The position numbers were made by a program, and so were the translations under genes. Below the pieces are notes generated by a model, which was not told where the DNA came from, made no database searches, and saw only the letters and a list, made by a program, of their open reading frames with translations. This document shows, in pieces, positions 36,390 to 45,723 of a stretch of 64,000 nucleotides of DNA. This DNA is from Reinekea sp. G2M2-21 (GTDB lineage Bacteria; Pseudomonadota; Gammaproteobacteria; Pseudomonadales; Natronospirillaceae), in NCBI RefSeq assembly GCF_015687175.1, contig NZ_JADPQG010000009.1, forward strand, positions 62,001-126,000, in the 5' to 3' direction. Position 1 is the stretch's first letter. Every line of letters starts with the position of its first letter.

Positions 36390-36791
36390 ATGGAAAAAGC
36401 GTGTCCGGTGGTATTACGAGAAAGAAATGGTCAGGTGGAGTACTTGGCATTCGTGCATCCGCTGGCGGGTAAACAATTTGTGAAAGGGACCATTGAACCA
36501 GGAGAGTTGCTCACCGCTGCCTGTGAGCGAGAACTGCTTGAAGAATCCGGGCTCGTGGCCACCGCAGTTGAAGACTTAGGGACATGCCGAATCGTCAGCC
36601 AGCAATTGATCTATGGTTTTTATCGCATGCAAGTAGAACAACCGATACCTGAGACGTTTTCGTTCTTTTGCCTTGATGATGGCGGCCACCAGTTTGACTT
36701 TTTCTGGCAGCCTTTACACACCGAATTGGATACGCAGTGGCATCCTATTTTTCAAGAGATCGCCATTTACCTGCGTTCGGTTCTAAAATAA
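36390..36791 (+). CDS. NUDIX hydrolase
   Basis: 133 aa from the ATG giving MEKACPVVLR. The NUDIX box is complete (GTIEPGELLTAACERELLEESG over residues ~34-55), with RE..EE as Mg-binding core. It cleaves a nucleoside-diphosphate-linked substrate. Divergent from the membrane protein. The longer in-frame start at 36357 lacks a better ribosome site. Confidence 0.87.
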   Translation: MEKACPVVLRERNGQVEYLAFVHPLAGKQFVKGTIEPGELLTAACERELLEESGLVATAVEDLGTCRIVSQQLIYGFYRMQVEQPIPETFSFFCLDDGGHQFDFFWQPLHTELDTQWHPIFQEIAIYLRSVLK

Positions 36792-37021
36792 AACCAGTGA
36801 ACCGATTGCCGAACTGTTGAGTATGAATTGCACATCGGTTGTAGGAATGGTTATGTCTTCGTTGGATCGGCTGGTCTATGCCAGCAAAAGTTAGAGCCTG
36901 TTAACACCAATTTCATCGACGTTGGTCGAGTAACTTCTCACAGTGGCGTTTATCAGCGCAAGCCATTCACAATGAAGGGCTTGCTGTCTGGTTGGGCGCA
37001 ACTCGCTAAGGCGCGATAGCC

Positions 37022-39451
37022 TTATTTGGTCGCGCAGGGTTTACCGGTAATCGCTTTAAACCAAGATCCATTCATCAGGTGGATCATTCGGTGTAAGGTT
37101 GTTTCCGGTAGCTTGCCTTCGCTCATAAGTGAAATGTTGCGCAGGGGCATGTCGTTAATCATTCCTTCCATCATGAGCCGGTTTTCCTCCGGCAACTCGC
37201 CCATGGCTTTGGTAATTTCGCGCATCATATTTTTCTTTAAAAACCGACCTACCCAGGTGCTCTGTATTTCTTTTATGGCGGAGTTGGTGTGGTATGGTTT
37301 CAGCGGCACCGGTTTGGGTATTGGGTGACCCAGTAAGGCCTGAAACGCGTCATCGTTAAAATCACAGTCCCGTGGCGTAAAATAAGGCGCGAGTGACTCA
37401 GCTTTGTCTTCATTCGCATGCATTGTTTTCAGCGATAGGCTAACCGATAGACGGATGTCCGCACTGGATGAACCGAGAGATAAAACATATTGATCGCTAT
37501 CGGCTCGCCACGCGTGTGTTTCACTGCACCAATAGGCAAAGTCTCGTTCGTTGAGAGTGAAGGAGACCACTTCACTGGCGCCAGCTTCGAGCCACACTTT
37601 TGCAAAATTACGCAGTTCTTTTTTCGGTCGGGGTACCCGTGGATTTTCCTGACCAACATACAATTGCACGGTTTCGAAACCGGCTCGCTCTCCTACGTTG
37701 GTGATCTTTGCGCTGATGGTGAGCGTCGCTTTCCCGAGTTCAATCTCGGCATTGAGATCCTGATTTACCGTCACGTCGCTGTAATCAAAACGGCTGTACG
37801 ATAAACCGTGCCCAAATGGAAAGAGCGGCACCACTTGAGCGGTATCAAAGAACCGATAACCAACCCAAATACCTTCGCGATATTGAGATTGTCTTAGCGT
37901 ACCGGGGAACCAAGCATCACTGGGCACATTGGTTTGTGCCGTTGGGAAGGTTTCGGCGAGTTTACCGCTTGGGTTGACATCGCCGAATAAAATTCTGGCC
38001 AATGCCGAGGCACCTGCCTGCCCACCCAGATACGCCTCCAGGATGGCAGGAACATCCGACACAAACGGCATTGTAACCGGTGCGCCATTTGCCAGTACGA
38101 TCACCAATTTATGATAATGCGGTGCTAAGGCTGTAATCAGGTCACGCTGTTGCCTTGGTAAACTCAAGTGTTCGCGGTCAAAACCCTCCGACTCATACTC
38201 TGGCGTTAATCCCGCAAACAAAATGACGACATCGGCACTTTCGGCGGCAGCGAGCGCGTCTTTTTTTTGTTTAAACGTCAGGTCGCCTTTTAAACCATAA
38301 CCAAGGCTGTATTCCACTTTTGCGGTTTTACCGACCAGTTGTTCGATCTCATCCAGAGGTTGTTCCAGTTGTGTTGGATTAATCTGCGAACTGCCGGAGC
38401 CCTGGTAACGGGTGTGTGTGGCCAGCGCGCCCAACACCGCAACTTTGCCCGTTTTAGCCAGAGGTAAAAGCGCTCCGTCATTCTTCAACAATACTGCGCC
38501 CTGTTCGGCCGCTTCGCGCGCCAGATTGTGGTGCGCTTGATGATTTTTCGGTGTTGCCTGATCGCGCTCCAGGGTGTCTTTGGCTTTAACGATCAATGCC
38601 AGTACACGACTAACAGATTGATCCAGGTCTGCGACGCTGAGTTCGCCGCTGTTGACCGCCGCAATAATTTTACGGACATTGATGTCCCCGCTGGACGGCA
38701 TTTCCAGATGTTGCCCGGCTTTAATTCCGGCGACGCGGTCGTTGTTGGCACCCCAGTCCGTCACCACGATACCTTCAAAGCCCCATTCGTTTTGCAGGAC
38801 ATCGGTCAGTAACTCCGTGTGCTCAGCCAGGTAGTGGCCATTGAGTTTGTTGTAAGCACACATAACCGTCCACGGTTGACTGTTCTTAACCGTGGCTTCA
38901 AACGCTGGCAAGTAAATTTCCCGCAAGGTGCGCTCGTCTACGATAGCGTCCACCGTCATACGGCCGTGTTCGTGATTGTTCACCGCAAAGTGCTTTAAGC
39001 TGGTTCCAACACCCGTGCTTTGCACGCCGTTCACCCAAGCCGTGGCCATTTCACCGGCGAGAAAAGGATCCTCGGAAAAGTATTCGAAGTTACGTCCACC
39101 TAAGGGGTGGCGCTTAATATTAACGCCGGGTCCGAGCAGCACGCTGACATCTTCTGCGAGCGCTTCTTCGCCCAGCGCTACCCCGACACGTTGCAGCAAC
39201 TCGCGATTCCAGGTGGCCGCCAGTGCCGAGGCGGTCGGAAAACAGGTTGCCGGAACCGAGTTTTGTAAACCCATATGGTCGGCACCGTCCGGTTGTTTGC
39301 GCATACCGTGCGGTCCGTCTGTGACCATGATGGATGGCAGTCCCAGCCGTTCAATGCCGTGCAGGCGCCAAAAATCTTTGCCGACACACAGCGTCGCTTT
39401 TTCTTCCAGAGTTAATTTACTGAGCAGTTCGTTTACGGTGTTGTTTTGCAT
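37022..39451 (-). CDS. GH3 family beta-glucosidase
   Basis: 809 aa, cytoplasmic (no signal peptide). The GH3 N-domain (~1-290) holds the nucleophile Asp at about residue 232 (VVTDWG) and KHFAVNNHEHGR near 154-164. The C-domain (~340-550) has YESEGFDREHLSLP, followed by a fibronectin-III-like domain (~580-670). A C-terminal ~120-residue tail (with YFTPRDCDFNDD) extends beyond many bacterial GH3 proteins. It hydrolyses beta-glucosides or oligosaccharides. It lies 14 bases after a TetR gene, which probably controls it. Confidence 0.95.
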   Translation of the reverse strand: MQNNTVNELLSKLTLEEKATLCVGKDFWRLHGIERLGLPSIMVTDGPHGMRKQPDGADHMGLQNSVPATCFPTASALAATWNRELLQRVGVALGEEALAEDVSVLLGPGVNIKRHPLGGRNFEYFSEDPFLAGEMATAWVNGVQSTGVGTSLKHFAVNNHEHGRMTVDAIVDERTLREIYLPAFEATVKNSQPWTVMCAYNKLNGHYLAEHTELLTDVLQNEWGFEGIVVTDWGANNDRVAGIKAGQHLEMPSSGDINVRKIIAAVNSGELSVADLDQSVSRVLALIVKAKDTLERDQATPKNHQAHHNLAREAAEQGAVLLKNDGALLPLAKTGKVAVLGALATHTRYQGSGSSQINPTQLEQPLDEIEQLVGKTAKVEYSLGYGLKGDLTFKQKKDALAAAESADVVILFAGLTPEYESEGFDREHLSLPRQQRDLITALAPHYHKLVIVLANGAPVTMPFVSDVPAILEAYLGGQAGASALARILFGDVNPSGKLAETFPTAQTNVPSDAWFPGTLRQSQYREGIWVGYRFFDTAQVVPLFPFGHGLSYSRFDYSDVTVNQDLNAEIELGKATLTISAKITNVGERAGFETVQLYVGQENPRVPRPKKELRNFAKVWLEAGASEVVSFTLNERDFAYWCSETHAWRADSDQYVLSLGSSSADIRLSVSLSLKTMHANEDKAESLAPYFTPRDCDFNDDAFQALLGHPIPKPVPLKPYHTNSAIKEIQSTWVGRFLKKNMMREITKAMGELPEENRLMMEGMINDMPLRNISLMSEGKLPETTLHRMIHLMNGSWFKAITGKPCATK

Positions 39452-39465
39452 GTCAGGTTCTCTGT

Positions 39466-40131
39466 TTAATCGGAATGGGTATCGGCGTGGACGCGTAAGC
39501 CGTCGATCAGCAACTGAATGAGTACTGGAGTCAGTTGCCCTGGCTGGCCTTGTTCGAATTCAATAAGCGCGCCATTGCGTAGAATCATACGTTGATGAAA
39601 TGCCTGAATGGCGTTGGATAAAATGGCGCTCACGGTGTGCGCTTCAATGTCTCCACGCACCGTGCCTGCCTGTTGACCGCGCCGGATCAGGTCGTCAATT
39701 TTGTCCATGACATTGATCCCGGCGGCGTTCGATAACCGTTCTCGGAAATCCGCTGGGATGCGTTCTCCGGAATAAAATGCGTCGAACTCGGCGACAAAAC
39801 GATGATCAAGATCGGCGTCTTCCGCGGTATAGGATTCGGTAAATAAACGTTGCAGTATTGCGGGGATATCGGCGTTTTGAGAGGTCAGTAGCGCATCAAT
39901 TTGCGCATTCAGTTGCGCAAAACGTTTATGCAGTGTTTTCTCGAGGATCGCCAAGCCCAATTCGAATTTATCACGGTAGTAGCGGTAAAGCGTATTACGG
40001 CTCATGCCCACCGCGACGGCAATATCCTTCATCTGTGTTTCAAAGAAGCCCGATTCGCTAAAGCAATGTTCTGCGGTGTCCAGAATCTTCTGCCGTGTGG
40101 CGTCGGTCTGATAAATCATACGTTGGGACAT
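39466..40131 (-). CDS. TetR-family regulator of the beta-glucosidase
   Basis: 221 aa with the TetR HTH at ~15-60 (RQKILDTAEHCFSESGFFE and GMSRNTLYRYYRDK). Upstream gene of the pair with GH3, 14 bases apart, so transcribed together and probably self-regulating. The palindrome TACACGTGTA at 40141-40150, ten bases upstream of the start, is a candidate operator. Confidence 0.9.
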   Translation of the reverse strand: MSQRMIYQTDATRQKILDTAEHCFSESGFFETQMKDIAVAVGMSRNTLYRYYRDKFELGLAILEKTLHKRFAQLNAQIDALLTSQNADIPAILQRLFTESYTAEDADLDHRFVAEFDAFYSGERIPADFRERLSNAAGINVMDKIDDLIRRGQQAGTVRGDIEAHTVSAILSNAIQAFHQRMILRNGALIEFEQGQPGQLTPVLIQLLIDGLRVHADTHSD

Positions 40132-40140
40132 ATGTTATGT

Positions 40141-40150
40141 TACACGTGTA
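40141..40150. promoter_or_regulatory. TACACGTGTA palindrome, candidate TetR operator
   Basis: Perfect ten-base palindrome immediately upstream of the TetR-GH3 gene pair. TetR autoregulation would fit, but ten bases is short and the match is not extended by the flanks. Confidence 0.4.
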
Positions 40151-40286
40151 CTATTTGCGTTTGAATATACGATCCGAATCCGATTCCGTCAAATAATATT
40201 TCACCGGTAATTAACCGAACAGGTTTCCAATTTGGTCATATACTCAAAGGTTAACGGCCCGCGACAATGGGATGTATGCGGACGCT

Positions 40287-40720
40287 ATGAAACAACGTTT
40301 TAAATTGGGTATTCGACTCACCACCGTGTCGTTTTTCATTCTCATGACGCTGTTAACATCGACGCTGGCGGTTTCCCCGCAATACTATGTTAGGACTCGT
40401 TTGGCCTGAAGCGTCGCAAAGGTGGTATATATTCAGGTGTCAAATTTGCATTGTCTTCAGTGCCCTCCTGCTGGCATTGATGTTGCCGTTGTCCTGGTGG
40501 TTTGCTAATCCCATTGTGAAGCCAGTGCGTCAATTAATGGAAGGGAACGACAAAATCTGCCATAACCGCGAAGCAAAAGTTAATCGGGTTCGTTCGCATA
40601 TTGTCAAAATTATTGCGCTGTCTGAATCGCTCGCACAGATGGTTTAAACCACAAAACAGCAGGAGCAGAATCAGCACTTCAACGATCGCTTGGGCTTGTT
40701 GCTATCGGAAAAAAACGCTG
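40287..40720 (+). pseudogene. Remnant of a HAMP-domain sensor protein
   Basis: The first frame encodes a membrane start (KLGIRLTTVSFFILMTLLTS, to the stop at 40407). A second frame from 40387 gives a second membrane helix (FSALLLALMLPLSWWF), a HAMP linker (NPIVKPVRQLMEG) and the start of a coiled output region ending at a stop at 40645. Most of the periplasmic sensor and all of the output domain are missing. The parts look like a sensor-cyclase, diguanylate-cyclase or HD-GYP-like protein, broken by deletion and stops. Confidence 0.75.
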
Positions 40721-41215
40721 TCGAAGTCCGCCACAACCCTTGCCTGTGATGGAACCATTACTGCGAGACGGTCTGCGTTTGATGAGAAAACCTAAACGAT
40801 CGTTACGGGTAAAGCCGAGTCGTTGGTAAAACGTTTCGGAGGTAGAATCGCGGGCGGTAAGTAAATGCACCACGTTGATGTCCTTGCCCTGAGGGAGTCG
40901 ATCCAGTTCCGCAATCAACGTCTTGCCAATCCCCTGTCCTTGCCAGGCCTGGGTCACAAATAATTCGGCAATTTCAAAATCGAGCCGCCCTTTGTAGGGC
41001 TTGGCGTAACCAAACAACCCTCCCACCACCTGATCTTTGTCTAGCGCGACCAAGCTTGTTGCGTTGGGTACCGAGTTTAACCACGTAAGACGATCGGCGA
41101 CCCACTGAGGTTCCCAAACATCAAACCACGGAGCGCCGGAAAATGCATCGATATAAGCAGATACCGTCATCGTTTCATACGGCGAAGCGTAGGGTGTTAT
41201 CTGAATGTCCGGCAT
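40679..41215 (-). CDS. GNAT family N-acetyltransferase
   Basis: 178 aa. The acetyl-CoA-binding motif is VTQAWQGQGIGKTLI (Q/RxxGxG/A) near 88-102, with the following LLTARDSTSETFYQRLGF strand-helix. The last ~30 residues after FLIKRRP overlap the opposite-strand pseudogene debris and may be an artificial extension. The substrate is unknown. Confidence 0.85.
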   Translation of the reverse strand: MPDIQITPYASPYETMTVSAYIDAFSGAPWFDVWEPQWVADRLTWLNSVPNATSLVALDKDQVVGGLFGYAKPYKGRLDFEIAELFVTQAWQGQGIGKTLIAELDRLPQGKDINVVHLLTARDSTSETFYQRLGFTRNDRLGFLIKRRPSRSNGSITGKGCGGLRQRFFPIATSPSDR

Positions 41216-41363
41216 AGGCAGTATTTCTTTCTGTTGTGTATTTGGTTTGTATCTGTGGAATCTTAATCTTTCTGTGGCTTGGTTTCATTGGAGAGTTTTC
41301 GCCGTTCTGAGTCTAATCGGTCCAGCGACGCGGTCAGGTTTTTAACATGGTAACTCTTGAAGG

Positions 41364-41766
41364 ATTTTTCTTTCCAAGGGGAGATCCCCTTGATCCGGCC
41401 TTCACCAGAGGTGAAGTCGTTAAAATCGAATCGAAGCCCATTTGGGCTTCGCTTTTAATCGATTTTAACCCCCCTTTTGTCGCCCGCTTTGGTATTCTGG
41501 CATACCTGACACTTTCTTCGAACGGTTCGCTTGAGCGTGCATCCCTGCACGCGCGGCGCTTGCAAGGGCATCCATGCCCTTGAATCCGTTGCGACGTGTC
41601 CGTTATGTCAGCCAAAGCAGATGCGACGGTAGAGTTATTTACACCAATGTCGGCAATGGCCTGCGATTGGTTAGTCAAAATTGGATATGACAGAAATCGA
41701 ATGTGGAAGTGTCTATCAAGAAGGCGACTTAAATCGTTTTCCACCGCCTTTCAAACGACCACGCGA
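41364..41766 (+). repeat. Dispersed hairpin-rich repeat, copy B
   Basis: Same order of hairpins as copy A: CAAGGGG/CCCCTTG, the TTAAAATCGA-centred dyad, GTGCA-TCCC-TGCAC, AGGGCAT-CC-ATGCCCT and CAGCCAAAGCAGATGCGACGG. It has a different ~100-base variable segment and the shared end CACCGCCTTTCAAACGACC. It is plus-strand oriented like the other copies and lies between GNAT and GFA genes. Confidence 0.82.
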
Positions 41767-41791
41767 AGCAAATGCCCTAGAAGCATCTCGC

Positions 41792-42226
41792 TTAGTCACT
41801 AGTAACTGGCTCCTGCAACAACGCCAGAAACTCTGAAAAATCATCCGGCATCGCCGGGTAATCGTGAACATGGGTCACCTGGGCGCTCCAGCCAGGTTTG
41901 GCACGGGTCCATAAGTTGGCAACAACCGGGGATTCTACATTGTCCAGTAAGCCAACGGGTATCCACATCAGGTTCGGTTCAATCGGGTTGGGTACCGGGC
42001 AGCCACAGGTTGAACAAAAATGCGCGTTAAAACCGGTTGGTTTTTTCCAGCGGGTAACGTTGCCTTCGCCGCCGATCCACTGGAATCGCTCAACAGGAAT
42101 GAGTGTTGCTGCGTTTGAACCGGCACCACTTTGTTTCTGACACAACCGGCAATGGCATTGATAAAGGTTTGGTAGTTTACCGATTATGGAAAACCTGATT
42201 TGCCCACACAAGCATTCTCCGTTCAT
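41792..42226 (-). CDS. GFA/CENP-V family protein
   Basis: 144-aa Zn-binding protein. Cys ligands are arranged as in GFA proteins: GECLCGQIRF at the N-terminus, QCHCRLCQKQSGAG (CxxC pair) near 23-36 and CSTCGCPV near 71-78. The family includes glutathione-dependent formaldehyde-activating enzymes, but most members have no proven substrate. Its start overlaps the NUDIX stop by ATGA, forming an operon with NUDIX and tonB. Confidence 0.9.
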   Translation of the reverse strand: MNGECLCGQIRFSIIGKLPNLYQCHCRLCQKQSGAGSNAATLIPVERFQWIGGEGNVTRWKKPTGFNAHFCSTCGCPVPNPIEPNLMWIPVGLLDNVESPVVANLWTRAKPGWSAQVTHVHDYPAMPDDFSEFLALLQEPVTSD

Positions 42227-42636
42227 TGCGTTCTCCTGGTGTCGTTATTGGTAAATAACTGTTTCTCTAAACGAGAAACCGCTTGGTATGTGATTGCCGA
42301 ACAGTCTGTCGGCAGATCATGGATGTCAAACCAATTCACCTCGCGACATCGTTCAGGTTCACAATTTCGTAAGTCGCCTTGCCATTGCTCACACATGAAA
42401 AAGGTGTGTTCAATATCGCGCGAGTCGGTAATGGTACACAATGCTGTCAATTGAGCAGGTACGACACCAACTTCTTCATAAGCTTCGCGCCGGGCCGTCA
42501 TTTCAATCGTTTCGCCAGCTTCCTGTCTGCCACCAGGGAAGCCCCAGACGTTGTTTTGGGACTTAACGTTTTGCCGAAAACCTAATGCGAGTTTATCGCC
42601 ATGGATGAATATAAGTTGGGCCACACACGTTGGCAC
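42223..42636 (-). CDS. NUDIX hydrolase
   Basis: 137 aa. The NUDIX box is complete (GGRQEAGETIEMTARREAYEEVG). I chose GTG at 42636 because AAGGAG lies seven bases upstream and the longer frame to 42687 would overlap the end of tonB. The sequence resembles RppH/MutT-like proteins with a DUF-type N-terminus. It sits between tonB and GFA on the same strand. The substrate is unknown. Confidence 0.87.
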   Translation of the reverse strand: MPTCVAQLIFIHGDKLALGFRQNVKSQNNVWGFPGGRQEAGETIEMTARREAYEEVGVVPAQLTALCTITDSRDIEHTFFMCEQWQGDLRNCEPERCREVNWFDIHDLPTDCSAITYQAVSRLEKQLFTNNDTRRTQ

Positions 42637-42656
42637 GCACGATCTCCTTAATGAAC

Positions 42657-43589
42657 TTAACGAAAGTGGACAGGCAGTTGTATCCATTGCGGTTGCTCAA
42701 TTCCATTGACCTGCCCGGGTTCAAAGGACCAACGCAAAGCCTGCTCGATTGCCGACTCATCCAGTACCTCATAGCCAGAGGATTGAAAAACAGATACGGA
42801 TTCTAATTCCCCCAGGCTGTTCACGTAACCCCTTAAAATCACTTCACCACGCCAACGACGTTTTATCGCTATGTCTGGTTTCACTACGATGGGAGGCGTG
42901 CCACGAAATGACGCAGGAACAAAATTAATCGGTTCATTAAGGGTATCTGTCTTTTGCTCTTCGCCCGGAGCCGCTGTCTCTGAATCTGTACTTGAATGTT
43001 GGTTTTCTGCGACGCGAACAGAGTCGGCGAAAGCATCACTGTTCAATACTGGTGGATTCACGGCAGTCTGTGTTATTGACTGATCTGTTTCTGTTTCTGT
43101 TTCTGTTTCTGTTTCTGTTTCTGTTTCTGGTGCCGAGGCGATATCCGTTTCTTTTACCGGTTGCAACGTTTTCTCTTTGGCTTCGGCCGTAGTTATTTCG
43201 TTTGCTTGGTTTGTCGCGAGTACTGGCCTTTCTTGTGGGATGTTTTCACTCGGATCCGCGTTTTCAGTCGTTGGTTGCTCGGCAGTGGATTTGGGTGATT
43301 CATTTGTCGTTGGTGGCGGTGTCGAGACCACAGATTGGCTCACCGCAGGCTGAGTACTGTCGGCTTGTGTTTGCGCCGTTGAACGACTCGTAATTTCGAC
43401 GGTCACCGCAGGCGTACTTTTTTGCTGAGCGAGAGGCGCTTTTTCAGCGCCGGGTAATAGAACCAACGTATAAAACAAAACCAGGTGGGCGGTGGCTGAA
43501 CCGACGATCCAACCCAGCAAATGACGCCGACGCACAGGTGTTGCCGGGAAACTATGGTTGACGGATGGCAGAGACACTTTATAATCCAC
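42657..43589 (-). CDS. tonB: TonB energy-transducing protein
   Basis: 310 aa from a GTG start. The single N-terminal helix (LLGWIVGSATAHLVLFYTLV) holds the S-x3-H motif (S31, H35) used to contact ExbB/ExbD. The periplasmic spacer is Glu/Thr/Gln-rich rather than Pro-rich and contains a run of Glu-Thr from a hexanucleotide repeat (43082-43128). The C-terminal TonB domain (~225-310) ends in RWSFEPGQVNGIEQPQWIQL, split. It is divergent from the B12 receptor, so probably dedicated to it. exbB/exbD are not in the window. Confidence 0.92.
   Translation of the reverse strand: MDYKVSLPSVNHSFPATPVRRRHLLGWIVGSATAHLVLFYTLVLLPGAEKAPLAQQKSTPAVTVEITSRSTAQTQADSTQPAVSQSVVSTPPPTTNESPKSTAEQPTTENADPSENIPQERPVLATNQANEITTAEAKEKTLQPVKETDIASAPETETETETETETETDQSITQTAVNPPVLNSDAFADSVRVAENQHSSTDSETAAPGEEQKTDTLNEPINFVPASFRGTPPIVVKPDIAIKRRWRGEVILRGYVNSLGELESVSVFQSSGYEVLDESAIEQALRWSFEPGQVNGIEQPQWIQLPVHFR
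43082..43128. repeat. Hexanucleotide microsatellite (TTTCTG)n inside tonB
   Basis: About seven or eight tandem copies of TTTCTG encode (Glu-Thr)n on the tonB strand. The unit is six bases, so slippage changes the spacer length without frameshift, altering how far TonB can reach. Confidence 0.9.
43558..43585 (+). promoter_or_regulatory. Sigma-70 promoter of the B12 uptake genes
   Basis: TTGACG (43558-43563), 16-base spacer and TATAAT (43580-43585), directly before the riboswitch. It overlaps the 5' end of divergent tonB, whose start is at 43589, so tonB's own promoter must lie within the riboswitch DNA. Confidence 0.78.
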
Positions 43590-43596
43590 GCAAAAT

Positions 43597-43766
43597 TCAG
43601 GTGACCTTAACGTTTAAACGGGAAACTGGTTAAAATCCAGTACTGCCCCCGCAACGGTGAGGGAGAGTAACCCATTGCTTCAATAGAAACCACTGCGAAC
43701 GCGGGAAGGTGTTGAAGCGACAGCATTGCTGGCTCTCTCAAGTCCGGATACCGGCCTGATGTTCAT
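43597..43766 (+). ncRNA. Cobalamin riboswitch
   Basis: The aptamer core is clear: AAACGGGAA near the 5' end, AAATCCAGTACTGCCCCCGCAACGGT split over 43633-43657, a CCACTGCGAACGCGGGAAGG segment, and the closing AGTCCGGATACCGGCCTG (43741-43758). It stands 20 bases before the receptor start, so adenosyl/methylcobalamin would repress by hiding the ribosome site. It controls the BtuB-like receptor and the lipoprotein behind it. Confidence 0.95.
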
Positions 43767-43782
43767 TTAGTACGGTGGGTGC

Positions 43783-45723
43783 ATGTCGCATATGTCTTTG
43801 CGCGCGTATTGTTTGTTGTCGATACTCGCGAGCTCGTTCACTTTTTCAGAACCCGATTCTGACACCCTATTCGAACCCGTTTATTCGGAATTTATTCCCG
43901 CCTATGACGCGAACGCCGAGTTTGCGACTACCAGTGTCACTGTACTTAAACCAGACCAATTTAGCGCCAGCAATATCAGTATCGCCGATGTGATTGAACT
44001 GGCGCCCAGTGTTCAAATTCAAAATACCGGAGAGACCGGTAGCTATGCCAGTGTGAGTGTTCGTGGGGCACCCAGTCAGCAAACGCAGATTTATATCGAT
44101 GGTGTTTTACAACCGTCGGTTGGTGGTGAAGGCGGGTATCTGCAACAGATATCTGCGTCAGAGATCGAACGAATTGAAATTTATCCGGGCAGCTTGCCTT
44201 TGCAGTTTTCTCAGGCAACCCCAGGTGGTGCGATCAACATTGTACGCAAAAAAACAGATGAAGCCGGCGCTCGAGTACTGTTAGAAACAGGCAGTTTTGG
44301 CCATTATCGCGGTGCATTAAGTGGCAGAGGCCAACTGTCGACTGTTCAATTAAGTGGCTTTGCCGAAGCGGTTAGTGTGGAAAATGACTTCTCATACGTC
44401 AACGACCATGGCACAACGCTGTATTCCGGTGACGATGAAAGGCAAACCCGAAACAACGCAGACTTTAACTCATTGCAAGGTTCGTTGACCGCAGAAAAGA
44501 AGACGCAAGATACGCAGGCAGTGGTTACCGTTGATGCACTGACATCACGTAAAAATTTACCACATTGGAACAATGCGAAAGCCATAGAAACGTATTACGC
44601 AAAGCAACACATTGGTATTCAGGGCGCTTTCAGTCAGCAACAATGGGGCCCTGGTCTGGATTCGTCTTTGCGTTGGCAAAGTCGTTTTGATCAAGGCCAT
44701 TTTAGCGACCCAAGTGATCTGATTGGTATTTACGCCAACGACAGCATTGACCATTTACGCAGCCATCAACTGTCACATCACACTGTCTATGCAATTAGCA
44801 TGGGCCAGTTCGTCTTGAGCAATGAGTGGCACGACGACACATTTGCAATTGAAGATTCACTCCAGCAATTCACCTTAGATGCCTCACGTCAGCAATATAA
44901 CAGCAGTCTTGGTTTCGAATGGTTTGCCTCTTCGGCGCAAACGTTGTCGGCGACGGTTCGTCATTTGTTCTTTGTTGATCAGCAATCAGAGCAAAAAACT
45001 AACGTCAATGATTGGGGTTGGCAAATCGGTACCCGGCATGACGGAGAAGATTGGCATTGGCAGGCCAATGCGCAACGGAGCGTCCGACACCCTAATCTTA
45101 TCGAACGCTTTGGCAACCTGGGTACATTCGAAGGAAATGACGAGTTACGTGGTGAGTCTGCATTCGTTGCCGACGGAACGCTCGGGTTCAATACCCATCG
45201 GTTGTCAGCTCAAAGTTCCATTTTTTACCGAGCTACTCAAGATGCCATCGCACCGGTTTATAACTCGCAAGGCATTGGACGTTACATTAATTTAGATAGC
45301 GCATTTTTCATAGGCGCTGAGTGGCAGCTGAGCACAGGGTTCCGGTCGGTAAAGCTGATCAGCAGTGGTACCGTTCAACAAGGCATCGCTTTCTCTGTTC
45401 TGGATTTGTACGATCGGAAACAAGTTCCTGGTTTTTACCCAATTGCCATGCAACAGCGATTGGATTGGACACTTTCTGACGAGCTTCGCTTAGCCGTAGA
45501 CTACCGATACGAATCTGGTTTGTTTTTTGACCGTGCCAACTCAACTCAAGCTCCTGATAAACACCAGGTCGATGTTGATCTGAGTTGGACTCGTCAGCAC
45601 ATCCGTACGTCGTTAAATCTACAGAATGTTTTAAACAGAGCGCATGTCGACTTCAGTCGTATGCCGCTGCCAGGTCGCAAAATAACCCTCACTTTTGAAT
45701 ACCGTTTAGGGAGTTTCCAATGA
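43783..45723 (+). CDS. btuB: TonB-dependent cobalamin receptor, BtuB-like
   Basis: 646 aa with a signal peptide (ending around residue 22). The plug domain (~45-155) has the ADVIELAPSVQIQ and RGAPSQQTQIYIDGV patterns. A 22-strand-type barrel follows, ending in a C-terminal aromatic signal (LTFEYRLGSFQ). Transported substrate is inferred from the cobalamin riboswitch in front of it. A second start nine bases later is possible. It overlaps the lipoprotein gene by four bases (ATGA). Confidence 0.93.
   Translation: MSHMSLRAYCLLSILASSFTFSEPDSDTLFEPVYSEFIPAYDANAEFATTSVTVLKPDQFSASNISIADVIELAPSVQIQNTGETGSYASVSVRGAPSQQTQIYIDGVLQPSVGGEGGYLQQISASEIERIEIYPGSLPLQFSQATPGGAINIVRKKTDEAGARVLLETGSFGHYRGALSGRGQLSTVQLSGFAEAVSVENDFSYVNDHGTTLYSGDDERQTRNNADFNSLQGSLTAEKKTQDTQAVVTVDALTSRKNLPHWNNAKAIETYYAKQHIGIQGAFSQQQWGPGLDSSLRWQSRFDQGHFSDPSDLIGIYANDSIDHLRSHQLSHHTVYAISMGQFVLSNEWHDDTFAIEDSLQQFTLDASRQQYNSSLGFEWFASSAQTLSATVRHLFFVDQQSEQKTNVNDWGWQIGTRHDGEDWHWQANAQRSVRHPNLIERFGNLGTFEGNDELRGESAFVADGTLGFNTHRLSAQSSIFYRATQDAIAPVYNSQGIGRYINLDSAFFIGAEWQLSTGFRSVKLISSGTVQQGIAFSVLDLYDRKQVPGFYPIAMQQRLDWTLSDELRLAVDYRYESGLFFDRANSTQAPDKHQVDVDLSWTRQHIRTSLNLQNVLNRAHVDFSRMPLPGRKITLTFEYRLGSFQ

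Noticed and set aside
43783-45723. Siderophore receptor.
   Set aside because: The cobalamin riboswitch directly in front of it makes B12 the better substrate.
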